In this document: piece by piece, positions 18,130 to 28,936 of the stretch
Position numbering within the stretch: position 1 is the stretch's first letter
How the letters are laid out: each line of letters begins with the position of its first letter
Assembly: GCF_011064615.1 (NCBI RefSeq)
Contig: NZ_JAALJH010000023.1
Span: 1 to 64,000, forward strand
Direction: 5' to 3'
DNA: 64,000 bases
Source: Aquisphaera insulae
Lineage (GTDB): Bacteria > Planctomycetota > Planctomycetia > Isosphaerales > Isosphaeraceae
Made by a program: the position numbers and the translations under genes
Notes under the pieces: generated by a model
Database searches by the model: none
Seen by the model: the letters and a program-made list of their open reading frames with translations, nothing else
What the model was told of the DNA's origin: nothing

Positions 18130-18331
18130 GCCACTTTCCCCGCCGCCGCCGCTCGCCCCGGAGGGCCGGTCGATGTCCATCGGATCGACCGCTCGATGAT
18201 CAGGGTCGATTGATCACAGGTCGACCCGTCTCGCAGCATGCGTCTTGTATAATTTAAGGAATTGCCCGACCCCGATGGAAGATCCCGATCACGGTTTGTT
18301 GATAAGAACTCGCATCACCCCGGCCGAATCG

Positions 18332-19063
18332 TCACAGGCCGGGGGGCTCCCCGCGCATCGCCGCGAGCATCTCGCGGACCGCGCGCTCCATCCCCGCGAA
18401 GAGGGCGCGTGAGACGATGCTGTGGCCGATGTTGAGCTCGCACATGCGGGGAAGCTCCGCGACGGGCAGGACGTTCCGATAATTCAGCCCATGCCCGGCA
18501 TGGAGCTCGACGCCGCCCGAGCCGATGATGGCTGCACCCTCGCGGAGGGCGAGGAGCTCGCGATCGCGGGCTGTCCCTTCCGGGCTATTGGCGTACCGAC
18601 CGGTGTGGAGCTCCACGGCCTGGATCTTCAGGTCCAGGGCGGCCTCGAGCTGGGCGGGCTCCGGATCCAGGAAGAGGGCGACCTCGATCCCGGCGTCGTG
18701 GCAGCGGGCCGCGGCCCGGCGGATCCGCTCGCGGTGGGCCAGGACGTCGAGCCCCCCCTCCGTGGTCAGCTCCTCGCGGCGCTCCGGGACCAGGGTGACC
18801 TGGTCGGGGCGGACCTCCAGCGCCAGGTCGACGATCTCGTCCGCGGCGGCCAGCTCCAGGTTGAGCCGGACCTGGACCGTCTCGCGGAGGAGCCGGAGAT
18901 CCCGGTCCTGGATGTGCCTGCGGTCCTCGCGGACGTGGATCGTGATCCCGTCGGCGCCACCCAGCTCGGCCAGCGCCGCGGCCCAGACGGGATCGGGCTC
19001 CTTCCCGCCGCGCGCCTGTCGCAGCGTGGCGACATGATCGATGTTCACTCCCAGCCGGACCAT
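18332..19063 (-). CDS. pdxJ: Pyridoxine 5'-phosphate synthase
   Basis: The protein is 243 residues from the ATG at 19063, where the typical PdxJ start [19 protein letters not shown] is found. A 207-base in-frame extension upstream is rich in Arg and Pro and is not expected. Further PdxJ signatures are [20 protein letters not shown], the [20 protein letters not shown] strand with the catalytic glutamate region, [10 protein letters not shown] and the C-terminal [20 protein letters not shown]. The enzyme condenses 1-deoxyxylulose phosphate and 3-amino-1-hydroxyacetone phosphate in the DXP-dependent route to vitamin B6. Its length and complete motifs indicate an active enzyme. Confidence 0.96.
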   Translation of the reverse strand: MVRLGVNIDHVATLRQARGGKEPDPVWAAALAELGGADGITIHVREDRRHIQDRDLRLLRETVQVRLNLELAAADEIVDLALEVRPDQVTLVPERREELTTEGGLDVLAHRERIRRAAARCHDAGIEVALFLDPEPAQLEAALDLKIQAVELHTGRYANSPEGTARDRELLALREGAAIIGSGGVELHAGHGLNYRNVLPVAELPRMCELNIGHSIVSRALFAGMERAVREMLAAMRGEPPGL

Positions 19064-19241
19064 CTTCTCTACATTCTCCGGGGCCACACCTGGCCGCCTC
19101 TCGGCCCGCGCCGGGGCTGTCGCGGGCCGCCCTCGCCCGCGATGCGGGTCCATATACTTATAGCGTGTTCGCGCGACGAATTCGCCCCCGGTCCGCCGAA
19201 AAACGGCCGGGCAGGGGGGCCTCCGTCCCGAGGCCGACCGA

Positions 19242-21539
19242 TCAGGTCGACCGGGGCGGCCCTGCACCACCCGGTCGGACCAGCGGTTTGAGCGGGGAGA
19301 GGGCCAGGATGAACGTCCGGGACTGGCCGGTGGCGAACGCCACCGTCCCCTTGCGTTTGGGCCCCGCCCCCTCGACGGCCGTGATCCGACCCATGCCGAA
19401 CTCGGGATGGATCACCGTGATGCCGGGACGGAAGGCATCGAGATCGGCCTGCGACCCGGAGGGCCCCGCGCCGGATAGCTGCGACGCCGTCGTCAGGCGG
19501 AATCCGCCGGGCTGCTGATGGCGAGGGACGCCGGGCGGGGGCGGCCGCCGGCCCCAGGCCCCCGAGGCGCTCCCGCGAGAGGCCGGATATTCGGGGTCGG
19601 AGATGCCGGATTGATCGTGCAACTCCATCTCCCCGAGCGGGAGCTCCTCCAGGAACCTCGAGGGGAACGTGGCCTGCTGCTGGCCGCGGAACGTCCGGAT
19701 CCGGCAGCGGCTGAGATAGAGCTCGCGGCGGGCGCGGGTGATGCCCACGAAGAGGAGCCGCCGCTCCTCCTCCAGCTCCTTGTCGTTGGTGTTGGCCCGC
19801 GAATGCGGCAGCAGCCCCTCTTCCAGCGCCACGATGAAGACGACCGGGAATTCCAGGCCCTTCGCCGCGTGCAGCGTCATGAGCGTCACGGCCCCGGTCT
19901 GCTCGTCCCAGCGATCGATCGCCGAGGCCAGGGTGATCTCGGCGAGGAAGTCGTGGACGTGGGAGCCGGGATGCTCGAGCTCGAACTCGTGGGCCGCGGA
20001 GACCAGCTCGTCCAGGTTGGCGAGCCGATCTTCCCCCTTGTTCTCGGAATTCTCGGCCAGGTACTCGGGATAGCGGGTGCGTTCCAGGACCTGCCGGATG
20101 ACCTCCTCCGCGGGATGGTCGCAGAGCGAGGTCAGCTCCTCGATGAGCCGGGAGAATTCCCGGAAGCCCCGGACGGCCTTGTCCTTCAGGCCCTCCGCCT
20201 GGTCCGCCAACTTCGCCATGGCCAGGAGCGGGATGCCCCGGTCCCGCGCGGCCTTCACCAGGTGGTCGAGCGACGTCTTGCCGAGGCCCCTGGCCGGGAC
20301 GTTCACGACCCGGGCGAAGGCCAGGTCGTCCTTCGGGTTGGCCATGAGGCTGAGGTAGGAGAGGATGTCCTTGACTTCCTGACGCTCGTAGAAGGAGACG
20401 CCGCCCACGATCTGATAGGGGATCCGAGCCGACCGGAGCGCCTGCTCGATGGGGCGGGTCAGCGCGGTCATCCGGCAGAAGACGGCCACGTCGGAATAGT
20501 TGTACTCCCCCTCGCGGACGATCGCGGCGATCCGCGAGGCGACCGCGTCGGCCTCGTCGGTCTCGCGGGCCAGGATCGTCAGGTTCACCGGCGCGCCCCG
20601 CGGGTTCTCGGTCAAGAGCGACTTGGGCTTGCGAGCGAGGTTGTGCCGGATCAACTGGTCGGCGGCGCTGAGGATGTTTTTGGTGCTCCGGTAATTCCGC
20701 TCCAGCTTCACGACTCGGCAGCCGGGATAGTCCTGCTCGAATTCGAGGATGTTGGAGAGGTTGGCGCCGCGCCAGCCGTAGATCGACTGGTCGGGGTCGC
20801 CGGTGACGCACAGGTTGGGGTGGTCGACCGAGAGGGCCCGGACGATGGCGTACTGGGCAAGATTGGTGTCCTGGTACTCATCCACCAGGACATACCGATA
20901 CCGGCGGTCCAGGCCGGCGCGGACGTCCGGATGTTCCTTGAGGATGGTGACCACGTGGACCAGGAGGTCGTCGAAGTCAACCGCCGAGCAGGCGCGGAGC
21001 TTCTCTTCATAGGCGGCGAAGGCCTTCGCCGCGAGCGCGTCGGCCTCGTCGCGGGCGCGTCGGCGGAGGACCTGCGGGCTGACCAGGTCATTCTTGGCGC
21101 GGCTGATGATGGCCTCGACGCGTTCCGGCGTGACCTTGGCGTCGTCCCCGGCGAGCTGCTCGAGGACGTCCTTGACGGCGCGGAGGCGATCGGACTGGTC
21201 GTAGATGGTGAACCCCGGGTCGATCCCCGCGAGCTTGGCGTGGATCCGCAGGAGCCGGGCGCAGAACCCGTGGAACGTGCCGACCCAGAGCCTGGCGCCG
21301 GGCGCGATGGCCTCGATCCGCTCGCGCATCTCGCCGGCGGCCTTGTTGGTGAACGTGATCGCGAGGATATTCTCGGCCGCGATCCCGGACTCCATCAGGT
21401 GGGCCACCCGCCGGGTGATCACCCGCGTCTTGCCGGACCCCGCGCCGGCGAGGACCAGCAAGGGGCCATCGATGTGGGTCACGGCGGCCCGCTGGTCGGG
21501 CGTGAGGTCGGAGAGGAGGTCCATGTCGAGTCTGTTCAT
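19242..21539 (-). CDS. UvrD/PcrA-family superfamily 1 DNA helicase
   Basis: The 765-residue product has all SF1A motifs in order: [20 protein letters not shown] (Q motif), Walker [25 protein letters not shown] (Ia), [10 protein letters not shown] (II), [14 protein letters not shown] (III), [10 protein letters not shown] (IV), [18 protein letters not shown] (V) and [18 protein letters not shown] (VI). The C-terminal 55 residues ([18 protein letters not shown] and following) resemble the Tudor-like RNA polymerase-binding tail of PcrA, and a glycine/proline linker precedes it. Start 21539 is preferred; ATG 21569 and 21524 are in frame too. The helicase unwinds DNA 3' to 5' in repair and removes stalled complexes. 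Confidence 0.94.
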   Translation of the reverse strand: MNRLDMDLLSDLTPDQRAAVTHIDGPLLVLAGAGSGKTRVITRRVAHLMESGIAAENILAITFTNKAAGEMRERIEAIAPGARLWVGTFHGFCARLLRIHAKLAGIDPGFTIYDQSDRLRAVKDVLEQLAGDDAKVTPERVEAIISRAKNDLVSPQVLRRRARDEADALAAKAFAAYEEKLRACSAVDFDDLLVHVVTILKEHPDVRAGLDRRYRYVLVDEYQDTNLAQYAIVRALSVDHPNLCVTGDPDQSIYGWRGANLSNILEFEQDYPGCRVVKLERNYRSTKNILSAADQLIRHNLARKPKSLLTENPRGAPVNLTILARETDEADAVASRIAAIVREGEYNYSDVAVFCRMTALTRPIEQALRSARIPYQIVGGVSFYERQEVKDILSYLSLMANPKDDLAFARVVNVPARGLGKTSLDHLVKAARDRGIPLLAMAKLADQAEGLKDKAVRGFREFSRLIEELTSLCDHPAEEVIRQVLERTRYPEYLAENSENKGEDRLANLDELVSAAHEFELEHPGSHVHDFLAEITLASAIDRWDEQTGAVTLMTLHAAKGLEFPVVFIVALEEGLLPHSRANTNDKELEEERRLLFVGITRARRELYLSRCRIRTFRGQQQATFPSRFLEELPLGEMELHDQSGISDPEYPASRGSASGAWGRRPPPPGVPRHQQPGGFRLTTASQLSGAGPSGSQADLDAFRPGITVIHPEFGMGRITAVEGAGPKRKGTVAFATGQSRTFILALSPLKPLVRPGGAGPPRST

Positions 21540-21789
21540 CCCTGGGCAGGCCGCGAGAGCCGCCGTCACGCCCGTCGCCGCGGGTCGTCCGGCGGATTGA
21601 CAGGCTCCATTATATCGACCACGGAGGAGTCCGACGACCCGGCTCGTCCGGGGCGGGTTTGCTCGCCATCGCCGCGGGACGTCCTGGAATGTCCGGGATG
21701 AATGGCTTATCCTGATCGATCAGGGTCATGTCTCGCGCTCCGCCGGAGCTCGTCGAAACGCGAGCCGCTGTCCGAGGGATGGATTCACC

Positions 21790-23949
<2,160 letters not shown>

Positions 23950-24028
23950 ACTGGCATTGGCGAGCACCTCGCCGGAAGAGTGGCGCCGTCGAGGCGGATG
24001 CAAGGTCGGGTGGCGGAGGGAGTCGGCG

Positions 24029-24454
24029 ATGGAGATCCTGGGGATCGGCACGAACATCGTCGAATGCCCGCGCATCGGCAAGATGATCGAACAGTACGGC
24101 GAGCTCTTCCTGAGGCGGGTCTACACCGAGCGTGAGGTCCGCTTCTGCCAGTCGCGAAAACATGCGATCGAGCACTTCGCCGGGCGATGGGCCGCCAAGG
24201 AGGCCATCCTCAAGGCCCTCGGCTCGGCCTGGATCCGGGGGATCTCCTGGACCGACATCGAGGTCCGCACCGGCGACGACGGCCATGCCCGCGTCATGGT
24301 CCGAGGCGCCGCGCGGGAAGTCGCGATCGAGCGCGGGATCGGCGACATCCTCGTCTCCCTGTCCCACTGCCGGACCTACGCCACGGCCCACGCCATCGCG
24401 CTGGCCGGCCGTCCCGGCCGGCTCACCACCGAGGATCCGGATCCCGCCGAATGA
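24029..24454 (+). CDS. acpS: Holo-[acyl-carrier-protein] synthase, with Asp-to-Asn at the first metal site
   Basis: From the ATG at 24029 (GGAGGG about 14 bases upstream) the protein has 141 residues, the usual AcpS length. It keeps GIG-NIVE near the N-terminus, VYTEREVRFCQSRK, the WAAKEAILKALG motif with the second metal-binding Glu, and the C-terminal ILVSLSHCRTYATAHAIA. It transfers phosphopantetheine from CoA to ACP in the cytosol. The one odd point is GTNIVE where AcpS nearly always has GTDIVE, the aspartate that helps bind magnesium (codon aac). The gene converges with the hydrolase gene, 6 bp apart. Confidence 0.93.
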   Translation: MEILGIGTNIVECPRIGKMIEQYGELFLRRVYTEREVRFCQSRKHAIEHFAGRWAAKEAILKALGSAWIRGISWTDIEVRTGDDGHARVMVRGAAREVAIERGIGDILVSLSHCRTYATAHAIALAGRPGRLTTEDPDPAE

Positions 24455-24460
24455 GGCGAG

Positions 24461-25441
24461 TCAGGTCGCCCGAGCCGGTTGCCCGTCGCGTTCTTGCCCC
24501 GCCCGTGCCATCGCGGAGTCCAGGAACGAGACGACGTCGTTGAGCAGGGCCTCGCCGCCCACCGCGACGACGTCCACATGGCCCGCCTCGGGGACCTCGA
24601 CGACTCGGGCGGGCGTCGGAAAGGCCGCGGCGAGCCGCCGTGCGGCGGGGGTTGAGACCAGTCGATCGGCCTGGCCATGAAGGATCAGCACCGGGCAATT
24701 CACGCGTCCTGCCAGCCTGATCGGCCGGGGCCGCGTCAGGGAGACCCTGGCGATCCGAGCGGCACGCATCGTGACGAGCCGGGCGAGCAGCCACGACCCC
24801 GGGAATCGTCGCGAGCGGAACCAGACGCGCATGGCGTCGTTCAGGTCCACCATCGGGGACTCGAGCACGACCGCCCGGATGCGCGGATCCTCGGCCGCGG
24901 CCCGGATCGCGATCGCGGCCCCCATGGAACGCCCCCAGAGGATCGGATCGAAGGCGTCGGCCGGATCGTCTCGCGGGACCATCCGCGCCAGCGCGTCGAG
25001 CCAGCGGACGACGTCGCGGCCTTCCCGCCCGCCGAACGAGGCATACGCCCCGTCGCTCTGGCCGTATCCGCGGAGGTCGATCGCGGCGACCTCCCAGCCC
25101 GCCGCGTTGAGCGCAGCGACCCGGATGGCCTGGACCTCCCTCGCCGCTTCCGCGAACCCGTGGATCAGGACCGCGATCCGGCCCGTGGGTCGCTCATTGG
25201 TGATCGGATGCCATCGGGCCGAGAGACGCGTGCCGTCGTCGGCCTTGATGGCGATGTGGCCTCGCTCCGGGTCGGTCGACTTATCGAGATGATCCGTCGC
25301 CTTGACCCGCGGCGGGACGACCAGCGCCCAGGCACCGTATTCGATGATGGCCATCAAGGCGCAGGCCGCGAGCCCGAGCAGGAAGCCGCCGGCGCCGATC
25401 GCCAGCCCGTGCAGGTTCGCGAGTGATGGGATGTCATCCAT
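24461..25441 (-). CDS. Membrane-anchored alpha/beta hydrolase
   Basis: The 326-residue protein starts at 25441 with GAGGAG ten bases upstream; an upstream ATG at 25498 lacks such a site. An N-terminal hydrophobic segment (GAGGFLLGLAACALMAIIEY, about 15-34) should anchor it to the membrane. The rest is an alpha/beta hydrolase fold: VLIHGFAEAAREVQAIRV with the oxyanion HG, the nucleophile elbow GRSMGAAIAIRAAAE, the acid loop (ILHGQADRLVST) and a late histidine (EAGHVDVVAVGGE). The FAEAAREV lid and the fold resemble BAAT/YqiA-type or BD-FAE-like esterases, but the substrate is unknown. It lies convergent to acpS with a 6-bp gap. Confidence 0.82.
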   Translation of the reverse strand: MDDIPSLANLHGLAIGAGGFLLGLAACALMAIIEYGAWALVVPPRVKATDHLDKSTDPERGHIAIKADDGTRLSARWHPITNERPTGRIAVLIHGFAEAAREVQAIRVAALNAAGWEVAAIDLRGYGQSDGAYASFGGREGRDVVRWLDALARMVPRDDPADAFDPILWGRSMGAAIAIRAAAEDPRIRAVVLESPMVDLNDAMRVWFRSRRFPGSWLLARLVTMRAARIARVSLTRPRPIRLAGRVNCPVLILHGQADRLVSTPAARRLAAAFPTPARVVEVPEAGHVDVVAVGGEALLNDVVSFLDSAMARAGQERDGQPARAT

Positions 25442-26238
25442 CGTCGTCAAGCTCCTCACGGCGGCCGTCGCCGTGGTCGTCTGGATCTCGTCATTCATCC
25501 GGCTGAGGCTTCATCGCTTCCGGCGGATCGACGAAGCCCCGCCGAGAGGGGTCGGCCGCTGGAGACTTCGAAATGTACCGCGCCGCGAGCCCGTGTTCGG
25601 GGCATGTCGTTTTTTCAGGCTCCCGCGAGTCTGCGGCGCGTCGGCGACTCCGAGCTGACGCCGCCGCCGGCCGACCACGACGGCCCGAAGAACGGTCCGG
25701 GCGTACGGTGTGGCGGGATTGGCCGTCTTTCCGCGGTGTCAGGAGGAAGTACGGAGCACCGATGTCCGCGAGCGGCCATCCGATAAGGATGGGCGGGGCC
25801 TGGCTACGATTCCTCAGATCGGCCGACGCGGAGCTTCTCAGTGGCAAGGGGCGACGGTCCACTTCGAACACTCGAGGTTGTGGTTTGACGAGGTCGTGGA
25901 CTGCGTGACCGGGTATGCGGCCGACTCGGGACCCAGGGGAACAAAGGATCGTGTCGGCGGAACTCGTGTTCTCCTTGGGTCCTGCTGCACTGAGGAATCG
26001 AGGTTGGTGTTACGCGAGCCTTGTCCCGTCAACCTGTGGCCGTCGATGGCCTGCCCCCCGCCGAAGAAGATCTCAATCAAGGGGCGTGTGTTCTATGGTT
26101 ACAAGCAAGAGATTGAAAACGACCTGGCAGGTCGTGCACCTGGAGCGGCCACCGACGCGACGCCAACGCCCGAGGAAGTGCGTATCTCTCCCGACGCCGT
26201 CGTGACGCGGTCTGGCCGAATTTACGGTCGAGGCCAAC
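25442..26238. other. Intergenic region upstream of the beta-helix protein gene
   Basis: About 800 bp lie between the divergently oriented hydrolase and beta-helix genes. Short frames exist on both strands, but none shows a motif or a good ribosome site. The stretch 25850-26110 is less G/C-rich. It should contain both promoters. I see nothing that can be named in it. Confidence 0.4.
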
Positions 26239-28794
26239 ATGATCAAGCGACGTGGAGCCCCTGGGCGTCGTACCCGCCCGTTTGCGCTGGAAGCCCTGGA
26301 GACCCGCGAGTTGCTGACCACGATCGTGGTCACGAGCCCCATCGACGGGGCCGCGGGGTCGCTGCGAGACGCGGTGGGACGTGCCTCGGCAGGCGACGTC
26401 ATCACGTTCGCCAAGTCGCTTCGAGGTGCGACACTCCATCTCACGGGCGGCGAGATCGACGTGACGAAAGCCCTGACCATTCAGGGCACCCGACAGACCC
26501 TGGATGCCGACCAGGGTTCACGGATTCTGCGGATCGAGGGTGCGAAGGCGACGCTGAGCGGCCTCACCTTTCGGGACGGCCGGGCGTCCTTCGACGACCT
26601 CTATGGCTATGCCGGCGGGGCCATCCTGGCCTCGGGTTCCGATCTGGTCCTGAACAACTGCACGTTCCAGTCCGATCAGGCCGTCGCCGGGACGGAGAGC
26701 CTGGACGGCAACTTCGTGGCCCCAGCCTTCGGTGGCGCCGTGTTCGCCGACTCGGGGACCGTCGGCATCGCGAACTGCGTCTTCCGCCGGGACGCCGCCG
26801 TCGGCGGCGGCAACACGTCCCTCATGCAGTCGGGCCGGGCGGCGGGCGGTGCCGTCTTCGTCAATGAATCCCCGCTGACGATCCGCGGTTGCTCCTTCGA
26901 AGGCAACGTCGCGAAGGGCGGAGATTCGCTGAGCGTCATGACGAAATGGCCTTCCAGCCTTGGAGGTTCGGGGGGAGGCGGGGCCATCTATGCAATGGGA
27001 TCCCCGGTCAGCGCCTCGGGAACGCGGTTCGTCAGCAATCGGGCGATCGGTGGCAAGGGGCTCGATGGGTCTCTCGCCCAGGCAGCGGCCTCTCCGGAGG
27101 TCGGCGACGGCGGGGTGGCCGGCGCGGGAGCCATCCTGGTGGAGGGCGGGACCGACGCCTCTCCCGTCCTCGACTTCTCGGTCCTCCGCTGCACCTTCCA
27201 GGGCAACGCCGCCCTCGGGGGAAATGCCGGCACGCCGGACGTGCAGATGACCGGCGGTGCCATGCCGGGTGGCCAGGGTGGCGAGGCGCAGGGGGGCGCC
27301 GTTCTGGCCGTAGGAAACATCGCCCTCCTGATCAATAACTCCGTGCTCGATGGGAATTCGGCGACGGGCGGAGGCGCGGGCCCGAATCCTGCGGGCCTGG
27401 GCCTCCAGGTCGGTTGGGGAGGCGTCGTCAAGGGAGGGGCTGTCTTCTCCGAGAAGGGGCACAGCGTGACGATCCTCAATTCCCGGATCGTCCATAGCCT
27501 CGCCCTGGGCGGCCAGGGATCGGACTCGCCCGCGGACGGCTCGTCGTACGCCGGTGCCGGCGGCTGGGCCTATGGCGGCGGAGTCTACGTGAATAACGGC
27601 CGAGGGGGCGCCGGCACCGACCCGTATGTCGAGCCGGTCCTCTTCCGGGACACGACGTTCAGCGGCAACAGTGTCCAGGGCGGAGAGCCCGGCAAGGGTG
27701 TGCTCGCCGACATCCACGCCGGCGGAGGTGCCCAGGGCGGAGCCGCCGACCTGAGCGGCAAGCTCGGGATCGACATCCTCCGCTCCAACTGGACCTCCAA
27801 CAGGGCCGTCGGCGGGACCGAGACCCTCGCCTCCGGAGGGGCACTCGCGACGCCCTTCGGCGCCGAGGAAAGTCATACAACGATCGTCGGAGGTCAGTTC
27901 CGCTCCAACCAGGCCATCGGCGGCAAGGACGCCAGGAACGCGTCCTATCGCGAGGGCTCGGGCGGCGCCTTCATGATCAACTCGCCGAACACCGTGGTCG
28001 TCGGCGTGCGATTCCAGTCCAACGCGGCGATCGGCGGAGCCGACACGGGCTCGGGTTACGCCGGGACGGGCAAGGGCGGCGCGGTCTACATCGTGGGCCA
28101 GCATCCCACGACCGAATTCGACGCGTGCAGCTTCCTGAGCAACCAGGCCCTCGGCGGGACGGCGGCCGGCGCGGGAAACGGTGGCTCCTACAATGGCCAG
28201 GGCCTCGGCGGGGCGATCTACGCCGAGAACGGCGACCTGACCGTGCGCGGCGGGTCGTTCCTGACCAACCTGGCTCGCGGCTCAAATGCCGGCAGCGGCC
28301 GCGACGCGAAGGGGGGCGCGATCTTCGCCAGCCCCATCGCCAGCCCCCCCGACTACGACTACCAGACCAACACCCATTTCACCGGTGTGATCTTCAAGCA
28401 AAACCAGGCGGTGGCCAGCGGTGACAGCGTCGCCTCGGGCGGTGCCGTCTTCAACGGCGGCAACGTCCTGACGGACGTGGGCTCGCGCTTCTTGCACAAC
28501 CAGGCCGTGGCCACCGACGGGACGGCCTATGGCGGGGCCATCGTCCACGAGCACGAGATCGGCCAGACCGGCACGCCCTACGTCCCGGCGATGACCCTGA
28601 CCGCGACCGAGGTGAACGGCAATCTCGCGATCGGCCAGGCTGTCCCGCAGGGCCCGGCTGCCAGTGGATTCGGCGGCGGGATCGCTTTCCTGAACGACCC
28701 GATCGGCGTGCTGCGCCTGGTCAGCTATCGGAAGAACCGGGCTTCCACGATGGGGAATGATGTTTGGGGGACTTACCACGAATCCGAGAGCTGA
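26239..28794 (+). CDS. Secreted right-handed beta-helix protein with LEPR-XLL-type N-terminus
   Basis: The 851-residue protein begins with a basic stretch and LEALETRELLT (about 17-27), the planctomycete LEPR-XLL sorting motif seen at the start of large surface proteins. The next segment (SLRDAVGRASAGDVITFAKS) matches the start of CSLREA/choice-of-anchor-type beta-helix proteins. The body is a chain of about seventeen imperfect units of 35-55 residues, each with a core like F-x-S-N-x-A-x-G-G (FVSNRAIGG, FRSNQAIGG, FQSNAAIGG, FLSNQALGG), fitting rungs of a parallel beta-helix. Many glycine- and alanine-rich connectors (GGAVFV, GGAIYA) separate them. No enzyme active site is recognised. It may be a structural or adhesive surface protein. 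Confidence 0.85.
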   Translation: MIKRRGAPGRRTRPFALEALETRELLTTIVVTSPIDGAAGSLRDAVGRASAGDVITFAKSLRGATLHLTGGEIDVTKALTIQGTRQTLDADQGSRILRIEGAKATLSGLTFRDGRASFDDLYGYAGGAILASGSDLVLNNCTFQSDQAVAGTESLDGNFVAPAFGGAVFADSGTVGIANCVFRRDAAVGGGNTSLMQSGRAAGGAVFVNESPLTIRGCSFEGNVAKGGDSLSVMTKWPSSLGGSGGGGAIYAMGSPVSASGTRFVSNRAIGGKGLDGSLAQAAASPEVGDGGVAGAGAILVEGGTDASPVLDFSVLRCTFQGNAALGGNAGTPDVQMTGGAMPGGQGGEAQGGAVLAVGNIALLINNSVLDGNSATGGGAGPNPAGLGLQVGWGGVVKGGAVFSEKGHSVTILNSRIVHSLALGGQGSDSPADGSSYAGAGGWAYGGGVYVNNGRGGAGTDPYVEPVLFRDTTFSGNSVQGGEPGKGVLADIHAGGGAQGGAADLSGKLGIDILRSNWTSNRAVGGTETLASGGALATPFGAEESHTTIVGGQFRSNQAIGGKDARNASYREGSGGAFMINSPNTVVVGVRFQSNAAIGGADTGSGYAGTGKGGAVYIVGQHPTTEFDACSFLSNQALGGTAAGAGNGGSYNGQGLGGAIYAENGDLTVRGGSFLTNLARGSNAGSGRDAKGGAIFASPIASPPDYDYQTNTHFTGVIFKQNQAVASGDSVASGGAVFNGGNVLTDVGSRFLHNQAVATDGTAYGGAIVHEHEIGQTGTPYVPAMTLTATEVNGNLAIGQAVPQGPAASGFGGGIAFLNDPIGVLRLVSYRKNRASTMGNDVWGTYHESES

Positions 28795-28936
28795 GGCCTC
28801 TCGACGGCGATTCGCCGTGGCGAACTCGATGCCGGCCCGGGGGCAACTCGGCCTCCCCGGGCCGGCCGGGTTTGACCTCCGGAGACACCGTACTTCCTTG
28901 CTTGTGGACAAAAGAAACTCGGGTGGCGTATCCGCT

